From NCBI GenBank assembly GCA_012517025.1, contig JAAYVT010000037.1:1-7477 (forward strand): a stretch of 7,477 nt of DNA, read 5' to 3'. The notes beneath the pieces were generated by a model, which saw only the letters and a program-made list of their open reading frames with translations, was not told where the DNA came from and ran no database searches. The position numbers and the translations under genes are program-made. Below, one piece after another: positions 1 through 6,276 of the stretch. The stretch is from Phyllobacteriaceae bacterium (GTDB taxonomy: Bacteria > Pseudomonadota > Alphaproteobacteria > Rhizobiales > Ancalomicrobiaceae). Numbering within the stretch: the stretch's first letter is position 1; each line of letters begins with the position of its first letter.

Positions 1-117
1 AGCCAGCGTCTCGTCGGGGGCGCCGAGTTCGTGGAGGACATGGGCAATGATCTCGCAGCGGGCGGCCACAAGGTCGTGACGCCCGCGACGGTGGCGTTCC
101 GGGTCGCTCCAGAACCA
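1..117 (-). other. Foreign or rearranged sequence abutting dnaA; open - strand frame, possible fragment of another gene
   Basis: These bases should encode the middle of the DnaA AAA+ domain but do not. In the dnaA frame there is a TGA at 77-79, and neither other + frame gives DnaA-like sequence. On the - strand the frame covering 117 down to 1 is open at both ends and reads WFWSDPERHRRGRHDLVAAR followed by CEIIAHVLHELGAPDETLA. It has strongly G/C-rich third codon positions and a protein-like mix of aromatic, charged and aliphatic residues. I do not recognise the family. It may be part of a real gene on the opposite strand joined to dnaA by a rearrangement or by a misassembly at a contig edge. 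The fragment is short, so its coding status is uncertain; the absence of DnaA sequence here is much surer. Confidence 0.4.
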
Positions 118-886
118 GTCGGCGATCGCCTTCAAGGAGGCGCTGCGCGGCATCGACCTGCTGTTGATCGACGACATGCAGTTCCTGCAGGGCAAGCAGG
201 TGCAGCAGGAGTTCTGCCACACCCTCAACTCGTTGATCGACGGCGCCCGTCAGGTGGTGATCGCCGCCGATCGTCCGGCCGCCGACCTCGAGACCCTCGA
301 CGAACGCGTCCGTTCGCGCCTCGCCGGCGGACTGCTGGTGGAGATCGGCGCCCCCGATCTCGAGCTGCGCCGCCGCATCGTCGCCCACCGGGTCGAGGCC
401 GCCAAGAAGGCCGATCCGAACCTCGAGATCTCCGCCGCGGTGGTCGACTGGGTCGCCGAGAACGTCGTCTCGTCCGGCCGCGACCTCGACGGCGCCGTCA
501 ACCGGCTGGTCGCGCACGAGCAGCTGACCGGCCGCCACGTCGATCTCGAGATGGCGGAGGCCGCTCTGCGCGACCTGCTGCGCGCCCGCGAGCCCAAGAA
601 GATCAAGATCGAGGACATTCAGCGGGTCGTCTCCAAGCATTTCAACGTCACCAAGGCGGATCTGCTCTCCGCCCGCCGTACCCGCACGGTGGTGCGTCCG
701 CGCCAGATCGCGATGTATCTGGCCAAGGCGCTGACCCCGCGCTCGCTGCCGGAGATCGGCCGTCGCTTCGGCAACCGCGACCACACCACGGTGCTGCACG
801 CGGTGCGCAAGATCGAAGAACTGGCCGGCGCCGATCGCGGCTTCGCCGACGAGATCGAGATGCTGAAGCGCATGCTCGACGCCTGA
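107..886 (+). CDS. dnaA: Chromosomal replication initiator protein DnaA, C-terminal part (5' end missing)
   Basis: DnaA binds DnaA boxes at the origin and, as an ATP-bound AAA+ oligomer, opens the duplex and helps load DnaB helicase. Recognisable sequence starts near LQNQSAIAFKEAL (about 107) and runs to the TGA at 884-886, about 259 residues against roughly 450-500 for the family. Visible parts, in order: Walker B LLLIDDMQ, sensor I around VIAADRP, the arginine-finger box DERVRSRLAGG (299-331), the sensor II motif GRDLDGAVNR, and DNA-binding domain IV with SARRTRTVVRPRQ and the signature DHTTVLHA (779-802). Domains I and II and the Walker A half of the AAA+ module are absent, so this fragment could not bind ATP normally. 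A TTG at 164 could be called a start by software, but it lies inside Walker B and has no ribosome binding site, so it is not genuine. Domain IV excludes the shorter DnaA homologue Hda. Confidence 0.93.
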   Translation, partial: LQNQSAIAFKEALRGIDLLLIDDMQFLQGKQVQQEFCHTLNSLIDGARQVVIAADRPAADLETLDERVRSRLAGGLLVEIGAPDLELRRRIVAHRVEAAKKADPNLEISAAVVDWVAENVVSSGRDLDGAVNRLVAHEQLTGRHVDLEMAEAALRDLLRAREPKKIKIEDIQRVVSKHFNVTKADLLSARRTRTVVRPRQIAMYLAKALTPRSLPEIGRRFGNRDHTTVLHAVRKIEELAGADRGFADEIEMLKRMLDA

Positions 887-910
887 GCGCGTCGTTGCAG
901 ACGAAGGATC

Positions 911-942
911 CGAACGGGCCGCGAGCGATCGCGGCCCGTTCG
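911..942 (+). terminator. Hairpin terminator after dnaA
   Basis: A perfect 14-bp inverted repeat (arms 911-924 and 929-942) encloses a GCGA tetraloop, a GNRA-type loop. It lies 24 bases after the dnaA stop. The bases that follow (TCGTTCTCC) are only mildly T-rich, so it may be a weaker or Rho-assisted terminator, or an mRNA 3'-end stabiliser. It separates dnaA from dapB transcription. Confidence 0.7.
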
Positions 943-994
943 TCGTTCTCCTCGAGGTTCCCGACGCCCTCCCATGCATCCGCAGGGTCGCTGA

Positions 995-1077
995 TCGACC
1001 CACGTCGCGCTTGCGTGGGACGGATCGGTGATGTAGCCCGAGGCTCTGGACCGGCGTCCGCCCGAGGGGACGCGCCT
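995..1077 (+). promoter_or_regulatory. dapB leader region with two small inverted repeats
   Basis: Two inverted repeats lie between the dnaA terminator and dapB. The first has arms CCCACG (999-1004) and CGTGGG (1014-1019), extendable to about 995/1023 with one mismatch. The second has arms GCGTCC (1054-1059) and GGACGC (1068-1073), ending about 8 bases before the purine-rich dapB ribosome binding site. Since dnaA is terminated upstream, the dapB promoter should lie in this 208-base gap, but I see no convincing -35/-10 pair. The pattern does not resemble the long, conserved lysine riboswitch. Short GC-rich repeats are common by chance in such DNA, so a function is speculative. Confidence 0.25.
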
Positions 1078-1094
1078 GAGCGAGAGGGTATTCG

Positions 1095-1913
1095 ATGGCG
1101 GACATGCGTCTCGTCGTGGTCGGCGCGTCCGGCCGCATGGGCCGAGCCCTGATCCGGGCCGTGACCGAAACCGAGGGGGCGACCCTCGTCGGTGCGATCG
1201 AACGGGCAGGCTCGCCCGACCTCGGTCGCGACGCCGGCGAGCTCGCCGGCATCGACCGCCTCGGCGTCACCCTCTCCGACGACGCGCTGGAGGCTTTCGC
1301 CCACGCCGACGGCGTGCTCGACTTCACCGCCCCGGCCGCCACCGTGCATTTCGCCGAGCTCGCCGCCCAGGCCCGCATCGTCCACGTCGTCGGCACCACC
1401 GGCTGCACCCCGGCCGACGAGGCCAAGCTCGCCGCCGCCGCCCGCCACGCGGTGCTGGTGAAGTCCGGCAACATGAGCCTCGGGATCAATCTCCTCGCCC
1501 AGCTGGTGCGCGAGGCCGCCCGCGCCCTCGGGCCGGAGTACGACGTCGAGATCGTCGAAATGCACCACCGCATGAAGGTCGACGCGCCCTCCGGCACCGC
1601 GCTGCTGCTCGGCCAGGCCGCGGCGGAAGGCCGCCGGGTCGATCTCGCCCAGCATTCGGTGCGCTCGCGCGACGGTCACACCGGTCCGCGCGGCCTCGGC
1701 GACATCGGCTTCGCCACCCTGCGCGGCGGCACCGTGGTCGGCGAGCACGCGGTGATCCTCGCCGGGCCTCACGAGCGCATCGAGCTGACCCATCGCGCCG
1801 AGGACCGCTCGATCTTCGCCCGCGGCGCCGTCCGCGCCGCGCTGTGGGGCATGAGCCGCAAGCCCGGTCTCTATTCCATGGCCGACGTGCTCGGTCTCGC
1901 CTCGCGCGCCTGA
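1095..1913 (+). CDS. dapB: 4-hydroxy-tetrahydrodipicolinate reductase
   Basis: DapB reduces 4-hydroxy-tetrahydrodipicolinate to tetrahydrodipicolinate with NAD(P)H, in cytoplasmic synthesis of diaminopimelate and lysine. The 272-residue product has the usual family length. The N-terminal Rossmann domain carries GASGRMG (residues 10-16), DFTAPAA follows, and GTTG (100-103) lines the nucleotide site. The catalytic/substrate loop EMHHRMKVDAPSGTA starts at residue 155 and contains the family's conserved His157-His158 pair and Lys161; GTALLLG continues it. All key residues are intact. The ATG at 1095 is preceded by GAGAGGG (1082-1088) at suitable spacing; the in-frame ATG three codons later (residue 4) is a less likely alternative. 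gpmA begins 24 bases after the stop, so the two genes are probably co-transcribed even though they serve different pathways. Confidence 0.97.
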   Translation: MADMRLVVVGASGRMGRALIRAVTETEGATLVGAIERAGSPDLGRDAGELAGIDRLGVTLSDDALEAFAHADGVLDFTAPAATVHFAELAAQARIVHVVGTTGCTPADEAKLAAAARHAVLVKSGNMSLGINLLAQLVREAARALGPEYDVEIVEMHHRMKVDAPSGTALLLGQAAAEGRRVDLAQHSVRSRDGHTGPRGLGDIGFATLRGGTVVGEHAVILAGPHERIELTHRAEDRSIFARGAVRAALWGMSRKPGLYSMADVLGLASRA

Positions 1914-1937
1914 CTATTCGACAAGGGAGTGAACACG

Positions 1938-2558
1938 ATGGACCGTCTTCTGGTGCTCTGCCGTCACGGCGAGAGCGAGTGGAACAAGCTCAATCTCTTC
2001 ACCGGTTGGAAGAACCCGGATCTGACGGAGAAGGGCGTCGCCGAGGCCAAGTCCGCCGGCGCCAAGCTCAAGGCCAAGGGCCTCGTCTTCGACGTCGCCT
2101 ACACCTCGGCGCTGCTGCGCGCCCAGCACACCCTCGACCTGATCCTGACCGAGCTCGGCCAGACCGGCATCCCGATCACCCGTGATCAGGCTCTCAACGA
2201 GCGTGATTACGGCGATCTCTCCGGCCTCAACAAGGACGAGGCGCGGGTGAAGTGGGGCGAGGAGCAGGTCCACATCTGGCGCCGCTCCTACGACGTTCCC
2301 CCGCCAGGGGGCGAGAGCCTCAAGGACACCGCCGCCCGCGTGCTGCCCTATTGGGACGCCCACATCCTGCCCGACCTGAAGGCCGGCAAGCGCATCATCG
2401 TCGCCGCCCACGGCAACTCGCTGCGTGCCCTGATCATGAAGCTCGAGAAGCTCACCCCCGAGCAGATCCTCAAGCGCGAGCTCGCCACCGGCGCGCCGAT
2501 CGTCTACCGGCTCGACGCCGAGGGCGAGGTGGTGTCGCACGAGGATCTCGCCGGCTGA
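1938..2558 (+). CDS. gpmA: 2,3-bisphosphoglycerate-dependent phosphoglycerate mutase
   Basis: GpmA interconverts 3- and 2-phosphoglycerate in glycolysis and gluconeogenesis through a phosphohistidine enzyme. The N-terminus has the RHGESEWN motif with the catalytic phospho-acceptor His10. Arg61 in TSALLRA, Glu88 in LNERDYGDLSG (proton donor by family knowledge), GGESL near residue 125, and the second catalytic His158 in AAHGNSLRA are all present. At 206 residues it is shorter than the roughly 250-residue enterobacterial enzyme, as usual for alphaproteobacterial members. I chose the ATG at 1938 because AAGGGAG (1923-1929) sits 8 bases before it. The in-frame GTG at 1929 overlaps that ribosome binding site and would add only three residues (MNT). 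It follows dapB closely and is ended by a clear terminator at 2586-2615. Confidence 0.97.
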   Translation: MDRLLVLCRHGESEWNKLNLFTGWKNPDLTEKGVAEAKSAGAKLKAKGLVFDVAYTSALLRAQHTLDLILTELGQTGIPITRDQALNERDYGDLSGLNKDEARVKWGEEQVHIWRRSYDVPPPGGESLKDTAARVLPYWDAHILPDLKAGKRIIVAAHGNSLRALIMKLEKLTPEQILKRELATGAPIVYRLDAEGEVVSHEDLAG

Positions 2559-2565
2559 CGAAGCG

Positions 2566-2581
2566 ACTTCGCCGGCGAAGT
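2566..2581. repeat. Perfect 16-bp palindrome after gpmA
   Basis: ACTTCGCCGGCGAAGT is fully self-complementary with no central spacer. It begins 7 bases after the gpmA stop, between two convergent genes. As RNA it would need to open its centre to form a short loop. It may help terminate or protect either transcript's 3' end, or be a protein site; it is not the same sequence as the fru operator. Confidence 0.4.
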
Positions 2582-2585
2582 TTCG

Positions 2586-2615
2586 GGGCGCGATCCGCGA
2601 GGGTCGCGCCCTTTT
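2586..2615 (+). terminator. Intrinsic terminator of dapB-gpmA
   Basis: An 11-bp stem (arms 2586-2596 and 2601-2611, one G-T wobble) with a GCGA tetraloop is followed directly by TTTT (2612-2615). This is a textbook intrinsic terminator for + strand transcripts coming from gpmA. Read on the - strand it lacks a T-run, so it is less likely to end the convergent regulator transcript. The same GCGA loop occurs in the hairpin after dnaA. Confidence 0.85.
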
Positions 2616-2622
2616 CGCGCCG

Positions 2623-3606
2623 TCACGCCCGTATCGACGAGCCGCGCGCGACCAGTCGGCCGGACAGCACGATCTTGCGCGGCGCCATGTCGGGCAGGCG
2701 CAGCCGCTCGAACAGCAGATCCATCGCGGTGCGACCGATGTCGGCGACCGGCTGTTCGATCACCGTCAGGCCGGGGCCGACCAGTTCCGTCCAGGTCTCG
2801 TTGTCGAAGCCGGCGAGGGCGACGTCGCCGGGGATGTCGAGCCCGGCGTCGTGCAGGGCCCGATAGGCGCCGAGCAGCAGCAGGCCGTTGGAGACCACCA
2901 CCGCGTCGGGGCGCTCGCCCGTCGCCAACCGCTCGGCGAGCGCGGTCGCCGCCGCTTCCGGCTGCGGCGCCACGAAGCGGGCGTCGGCCACCAGCCCGCG
3001 CGCCGACATCGCCGCGCGATAGCCGTCGTGGCGTTCCTGCGCCGTCGAGGAGGTGTTGCCGAACAGGCCGAAGATGCGGGCGTGGCCCTGATCGGCGAGG
3101 TGGCCGACCAACAGGCCGGCGGCGGCGACGTTGTCGATCACCACCGCGTCGTGGTCGCCGTTGGGCCCGGCGCGGTCGACCAGGACGATCGGGAAGTCGA
3201 AGGCCAGGTCGCCGAGCCGCCCGATGCTCGCCCGCGTCGGCGCGTAGATCAGGCCGGTGATCCGCTCCTCCTGCATCAGCCGCAGATACATCGCCTCGCG
3301 ATCCGGGTTCTCGTCGGTGTTGCACAACACCACCCGCATCTCGGCGCGATAGGCCGCGTCTTCCACCGCCCGGCTGAGGGTGGTGAAGAACGGATTGCGG
3401 ATGTCCGAGACGATCAGGCCGATGGTGCGCGAATGCTGCGACCGCAGGCGTCGCGCCGACAGATTCGGCCGATAGCCGGTGGCTCGAACCGCCGCTTCCA
3501 CCTTCTCGCGCAGGTCGGCGCTGACCGGCCCGTGCCCGAGCACCCGAGACACCGTCGCCGCCGAAACTCCGGCCGCCCGGGCCACGTCCTTGATTCCCAC
3601 CGCCAT
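2623..3606 (-). CDS. LacI-family transcriptional regulator, probable fructose-operon repressor (FruR-like)
   Basis: The 327-residue product has the normal length and order of the LacI/GalR family. An N-terminal helix-turn-helix spans about residues 5-24 (IKDVARAAGVSAATVSRVLG). A hinge helix at about 50-56 (SARRLRS) includes Leu54, positioned as the leucine that family members insert at a central CG step. A periplasmic-binding-protein-like effector and dimerisation domain begins near HSRTIGLIVSDIRNPFF and ends with a conserved VARGSSIR-type tail. The ATG at 3604-3606 gives the canonical LacI start; the ribosome binding site is weak. The gene is divergent from fruB, and the palindrome TGAAAACGTTTTCA in the shared control region has the CG-centred form LacI proteins bind. 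Repression of fruBKA, with fructose 1-phosphate or a related sugar phosphate as inducer, is inferred from context and known FruR proteins. The effector cannot be read from the sequence. Confidence 0.93.
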   Translation of the reverse strand: MAVGIKDVARAAGVSAATVSRVLGHGPVSADLREKVEAAVRATGYRPNLSARRLRSQHSRTIGLIVSDIRNPFFTTLSRAVEDAAYRAEMRVVLCNTDENPDREAMYLRLMQEERITGLIYAPTRASIGRLGDLAFDFPIVLVDRAGPNGDHDAVVIDNVAAAGLLVGHLADQGHARIFGLFGNTSSTAQERHDGYRAAMSARGLVADARFVAPQPEAAATALAERLATGERPDAVVVSNGLLLLGAYRALHDAGLDIPGDVALAGFDNETWTELVGPGLTVIEQPVADIGRTAMDLLFERLRLPDMAPRKIVLSGRLVARGSSIRA

Positions 3607-3609
3607 CTT

Positions 3610-3648
3610 TGAAAACGATCCCAAACGTCTGATCGGAAAACGCCCAGC
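3610..3648. promoter_or_regulatory. Two partial LacI-type operator copies in the regulator's leader
   Basis: TGAAAACGATCCCA (3610-3623) matches the palindrome at 3723-3736 at 11 of 14 positions, with the left half-site perfect. A second copy of the half-site, GGAAAACG (3635-3642), follows 25 bases later and has no right half. Both lie just upstream of the regulator's start codon and on the far side of the control region from the main operator, so they could mediate autoregulation or DNA looping. Binding is inferred. Confidence 0.45.
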
Positions 3649-3669
3649 ATCTTGTGCGATGCAGCATAT

Positions 3670-3698
3670 ATTCTTACAGAAAAATCCCTGGAATGCAA
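3670..3698 (-). promoter_or_regulatory. Possible promoter of the LacI-family regulator
   Basis: On the - strand, TTGCAT (3698-3693) and AAGAAT (3675-3670) are separated by 17 bases in the most A/T-rich part of the control region. They match the sigma-70 -35 and -10 consensus at 3 and 4 of 6 positions. This is a weak prediction, supported mainly by spacing and location. Confidence 0.3.
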
Positions 3699-3709
3699 CG
3701 AGATGGGGA

Positions 3710-3738
3710 TTGACGAATGGCCTGAAAACGTTTTCATT
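3710..3738 (+). promoter_or_regulatory. Probable fruB promoter
   Basis: TTGACG (3710-3715) is a good -35 element (TTGAC matches the consensus). At 17 bases spacing is TTCATT (3733-3738), a poor -10 element matching at 3 of 6 positions. The expected transcription start is about 30 bases before the fruB ATG. The 14-base palindrome 3723-3736 fills the spacer and covers part of the -10, the classic arrangement for repression by blocking polymerase. Confidence 0.5.
3723..3736. promoter_or_regulatory. LacI-type operator of the fru operon
   Basis: TGAAAACGTTTTCA is a perfect 14-bp palindrome with a central CG, the form expected for LacI/GalR-family operators and similar to known FruR/Cra-type sites (TGAAAC/GTTTCA). 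It is strikingly A/T-rich for this genome and sits in the probable fruB promoter, 39 bases before the fruB start and next to a divergent LacI-family gene. The neighbouring regulator is the obvious candidate ligand; binding has not been shown here. Confidence 0.8.
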
Positions 3739-3774
3739 ACGGCCACGGAAAAACCGGGAGGAAAGGGTTTCACC

Positions 3775-6276
3775 ATGGCCGCCGCTTCGTCTCTCCTGTC
3801 GTCGGATCTGATCCGCATCGCCGCGACGCCGGCCACCAAGGAGGCGGCGATTCGCGAGGCCGGTCAGCTGCTCGTCGCCGCCGGCCGGATCGATCCGGCC
3901 TACGTCGACAGCATGATGCGTCGCGAGGAGGTCGCCAACACCTATCTCGGCCACGGCGTCGCCATTCCCCACGGCATGATCGAGGATCGCGGCATGGTCC
4001 GCGGCAACGGCCTCGCCATTCTGCAGGTGCCGGCCGGCGTCGAATGGAACGAGGGCCAGACGGTCCACCTGATCGTCGCCATCGCCGCCCAGTCCGACGC
4101 CCACATCGCCGTGCTGCGTCGCCTGACTCGCCTGCTGCAGGACGAGCCGGCGCTCGCGAAGCTGATCTCCACCGCCGACGCCGCCGACGTCGTCGCCGCG
4201 CTCTCCGACGAGGCGCCGGCCCCGGTCGTCCCGGCCGAGGCGGCGATCGATCTCGCCGAGCGCTTCGACTGGGTCTGCGACTACCCGAACGGCCTGCACG
4301 CCCGTCCCGCCGCCCATTGGGTGGACACCGCCCGTCGCACCGGCGCGCGCCTGCGCATCCGCGTCGGCGACCGCGTCGCCGATCCGAAGAATCTCGTCTC
4401 GCTGTTGCAGGTCGGCCTGACCTGCGGTGAGACCGTGGTGGTCTCGGCCGAAGGCGGCGACGCCGCCGACGCGCTCGCCCGCATGAAGGCGGCGATCACC
4501 GGCCTCACCCTGCAGGAGAAGGCCGACGCCGCCAAGGCGGCGGTGAAGGCGGCCGCGCCGCGCGGCTGGACGCCGCCGAACCCGCTGCCGACGATCCCCG
4601 GCATCGCCGCCTCGCCCGGCCTCGCCGTCGGCCGCGTCCACGTCCTGCGCCCGGCCACCGTCACCATCCCCGACGTGCCGGTGCCGCTGGTCGAAGGCGG
4701 CGCCGCCCTCGACGACGCCATCGTCGAGACCAAACAACAATTGAAGGTGCTCGCCGACGACACCGGCCGCCGGCTCGGCCCGACCGAGGCCAAAATCTTC
4801 GACGCGCAGGCCGAGTTCCTCGCCGACACCGATCTCGTCACGCTCGCCTGCCAGTTGATGGTGGAGGGCCACGGCCCCGCCTGGGCCTGGAACGAGGCGG
4901 TGGAACGCACCGCGATCAGCCTGTCGGCGCTCGGCAACCCGTTGCTCGCCGCCCGCGCCGCCGATCTGCGCGACGTCGGTCGCCGCGTCCTCGCTCGTCT
5001 CGCCCCCGAGACCGCCCGCGACGGCCTCGCCCTGCCGGACGGCCCCTCGATCCTGGTCGCCGAGGACTTGACCCCCTCCGACACCGCCGGCCTCGACACC
5101 ACCCGCGTCGTGGCGCTCGCCACCGCGTTGGGCGGCCCGACCTCGCACACCGCCATCCTCGCCCGCACCCTCGGCCTGCCGGCGATGGTCGCCGGCGGTC
5201 CGGCGCTGATGGATCTCGAGGAAGGCGCCGAAGTGGTGCTCGACGGCGACGCCGGTCGCCTGTGGATCGGCCCCGACGAGGCCGCCCGCGCCGCGCTCGC
5301 CGCACATGTCGAGGAAGAGCGCGGTCGCCGCGACCGCGAGGCCGAGGAGCGTTCCGAGCCCGCCGTCACCCGCGACGGCCGCCGCATCGAGATCGGCGCC
5401 AACGCCAACACCCCCGACCAGGTCGCGCTGGCGCTCGACCTCGGCGCCGAGGGCGTCGGCCTGATGCGCACCGAATTCCTGTTCCTCGAGCGTTCGGCGA
5501 GCCCGGACGAGGACGAGCAGGCGGAGATCTACGCCGAGATGGCGAAAGCCCTCGACGGTCGCCCGCTGATCGTCCGCGTCCTCGACATCGGCGGCGACAA
5601 GCAGGTCGCCCATCTGAAGCTGCCGCACGAGGAGAACCCGTTCCTCGGCGTGCGCGGCGTCCGCTTGCTGCTGCGCCGCCCCGATCTGATGGAGCCGCAG
5701 CTGCGCGCCCTCTATCGCGCCGCCAAGGCCGGCGGCCGGCTGTCGATCATGGTGCCGATGGTGACCTCGCTCGCCGAGGTGATCGCCTTCCGCGCCGCCT
5801 GCGAGCGCATCCGCGCCGAGCTCGACGCCCCGGTCGTGCCCGTCGGCATCATGGTCGAGGTCCCCGCCGCCGCGGTGATGGCCGATCTCCTCGCTCCGCA
5901 CGTCGATTTCTTCTCGATCGGCACCAACGACCTGACCCAGTACACCCTGGCGATCGACCGGCAGCATCCCGATCTCGCGGCGGAAGCCGACGCGCTCCAT
6001 CCGGCCGTGCTGCGGCTCGTCCGCCGCACCGTCGAGGGCGCGGCCAAGCACGGCCGTTGGGTCGGGGTGTGCGGCGGCATCGCCGGCGATCCCTTCGGCG
6101 CGGCGCTGCTCGCCGGCCTCGGCGTCGACGAGGTGTCGATGACGCCGCGCGACGTTCCGGCGGTCAAGGCGAAGCTGCGCGCCACCACCTTCACCGACCT
6201 CGCCGCGCTGGCCGAACGCGCGCTCGCCTGCTCGAGCGCCGACGAGGTCCGCGCTCTCGAAGGAGAACGGGCATGA
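3775..6276 (+). CDS. fruB: Fructose PTS multiphosphoryl transfer protein FruB (EIIA-HPr-EI fusion)
   Basis: This 833-residue cytoplasmic protein carries phosphate from PEP through EI and HPr to EIIA and on to FruA. The EIIA-Fru domain (about 1-145) has phospho-His66 in GHGVAIPHG. The HPr domain (about 164-245) has phospho-His175 in NGLHARPAA. The EI domain (about 273-815) has phospho-His458 in GGPTSHTAILAR, PEP-binding Arg565 in GLMRTEF, the signature DFFSIGTNDLTQYTLAIDR from residue 711, and catalytic Cys766 in GVCGGIAGDP. The set is complete and probably active. The order matches R. capsulatus FruB; enterobacterial FruB lacks EI. At the position of HPr Ser46 there is Asn206, so HPr-kinase control of the classical kind is excluded. 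The frame is open upstream, but GGGAGGAAAGGG (3756-3767) fixes the ATG at 3775. The stop overlaps the fruK start as ATGA. Confidence 0.97.
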   Translation: MAAASSLLSSDLIRIAATPATKEAAIREAGQLLVAAGRIDPAYVDSMMRREEVANTYLGHGVAIPHGMIEDRGMVRGNGLAILQVPAGVEWNEGQTVHLIVAIAAQSDAHIAVLRRLTRLLQDEPALAKLISTADAADVVAALSDEAPAPVVPAEAAIDLAERFDWVCDYPNGLHARPAAHWVDTARRTGARLRIRVGDRVADPKNLVSLLQVGLTCGETVVVSAEGGDAADALARMKAAITGLTLQEKADAAKAAVKAAAPRGWTPPNPLPTIPGIAASPGLAVGRVHVLRPATVTIPDVPVPLVEGGAALDDAIVETKQQLKVLADDTGRRLGPTEAKIFDAQAEFLADTDLVTLACQLMVEGHGPAWAWNEAVERTAISLSALGNPLLAARAADLRDVGRRVLARLAPETARDGLALPDGPSILVAEDLTPSDTAGLDTTRVVALATALGGPTSHTAILARTLGLPAMVAGGPALMDLEEGAEVVLDGDAGRLWIGPDEAARAALAAHVEEERGRRDREAEERSEPAVTRDGRRIEIGANANTPDQVALALDLGAEGVGLMRTEFLFLERSASPDEDEQAEIYAEMAKALDGRPLIVRVLDIGGDKQVAHLKLPHEENPFLGVRGVRLLLRRPDLMEPQLRALYRAAKAGGRLSIMVPMVTSLAEVIAFRAACERIRAELDAPVVPVGIMVEVPAAAVMADLLAPHVDFFSIGTNDLTQYTLAIDRQHPDLAAEADALHPAVLRLVRRTVEGAAKHGRWVGVCGGIAGDPFGAALLAGLGVDEVSMTPRDVPAVKAKLRATTFTDLAALAERALACSSADEVRALEGERA

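Noticed and set aside
164..886. A complete short DnaA-like protein starting at TTG 164.
   Set aside because: The start falls inside the Walker B segment, without a ribosome binding site, and DnaA homology continues at least 50 bases upstream in frame. This is a truncated dnaA, not a small paralogue.
887..1094. Lysine riboswitch or replication origin in the dnaA-dapB gap.
   Set aside because: The gap is GC-rich with only two short inverted repeats. It has no DnaA boxes (TTATCCACA-like), no A/T-rich unwinding region, and none of the extended conserved core of a lysine riboswitch that I can recognise.
31..1152. Long + strand open frame overlapping dnaA, the gap and the start of dapB.
   Set aside because: Its translation is Arg/Pro/Ala-rich shadow sequence of the dnaA frame and crosses the terminator. 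No family resemblance or ribosome binding site.
648..1793. Long - strand open frame over the end of dnaA and most of dapB.
   Set aside because: Antisense shadow of dapB with Gly/Ala/His-rich low complexity. dapB has all its catalytic motifs on the + strand.
3667..3672. TATATT as a -10 element for fruB.
   Set aside because: No acceptable -35 lies 16-18 bases upstream, and it would leave the palindrome about 55 bases downstream of it. The TTGACG-based promoter fits better.
3607..6051. Very long open frame antisense to fruB, running in frame into the LacI-family gene, as if the regulator had an 800-residue N-terminal extension.
   Set aside because: It is a mirror of the GC-rich fruB codons: low-complexity Gly/Ala/Asp/Arg/Val/His sequence with no domain. 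The canonical LacI N-terminus begins at the ATG at 3604-3606.
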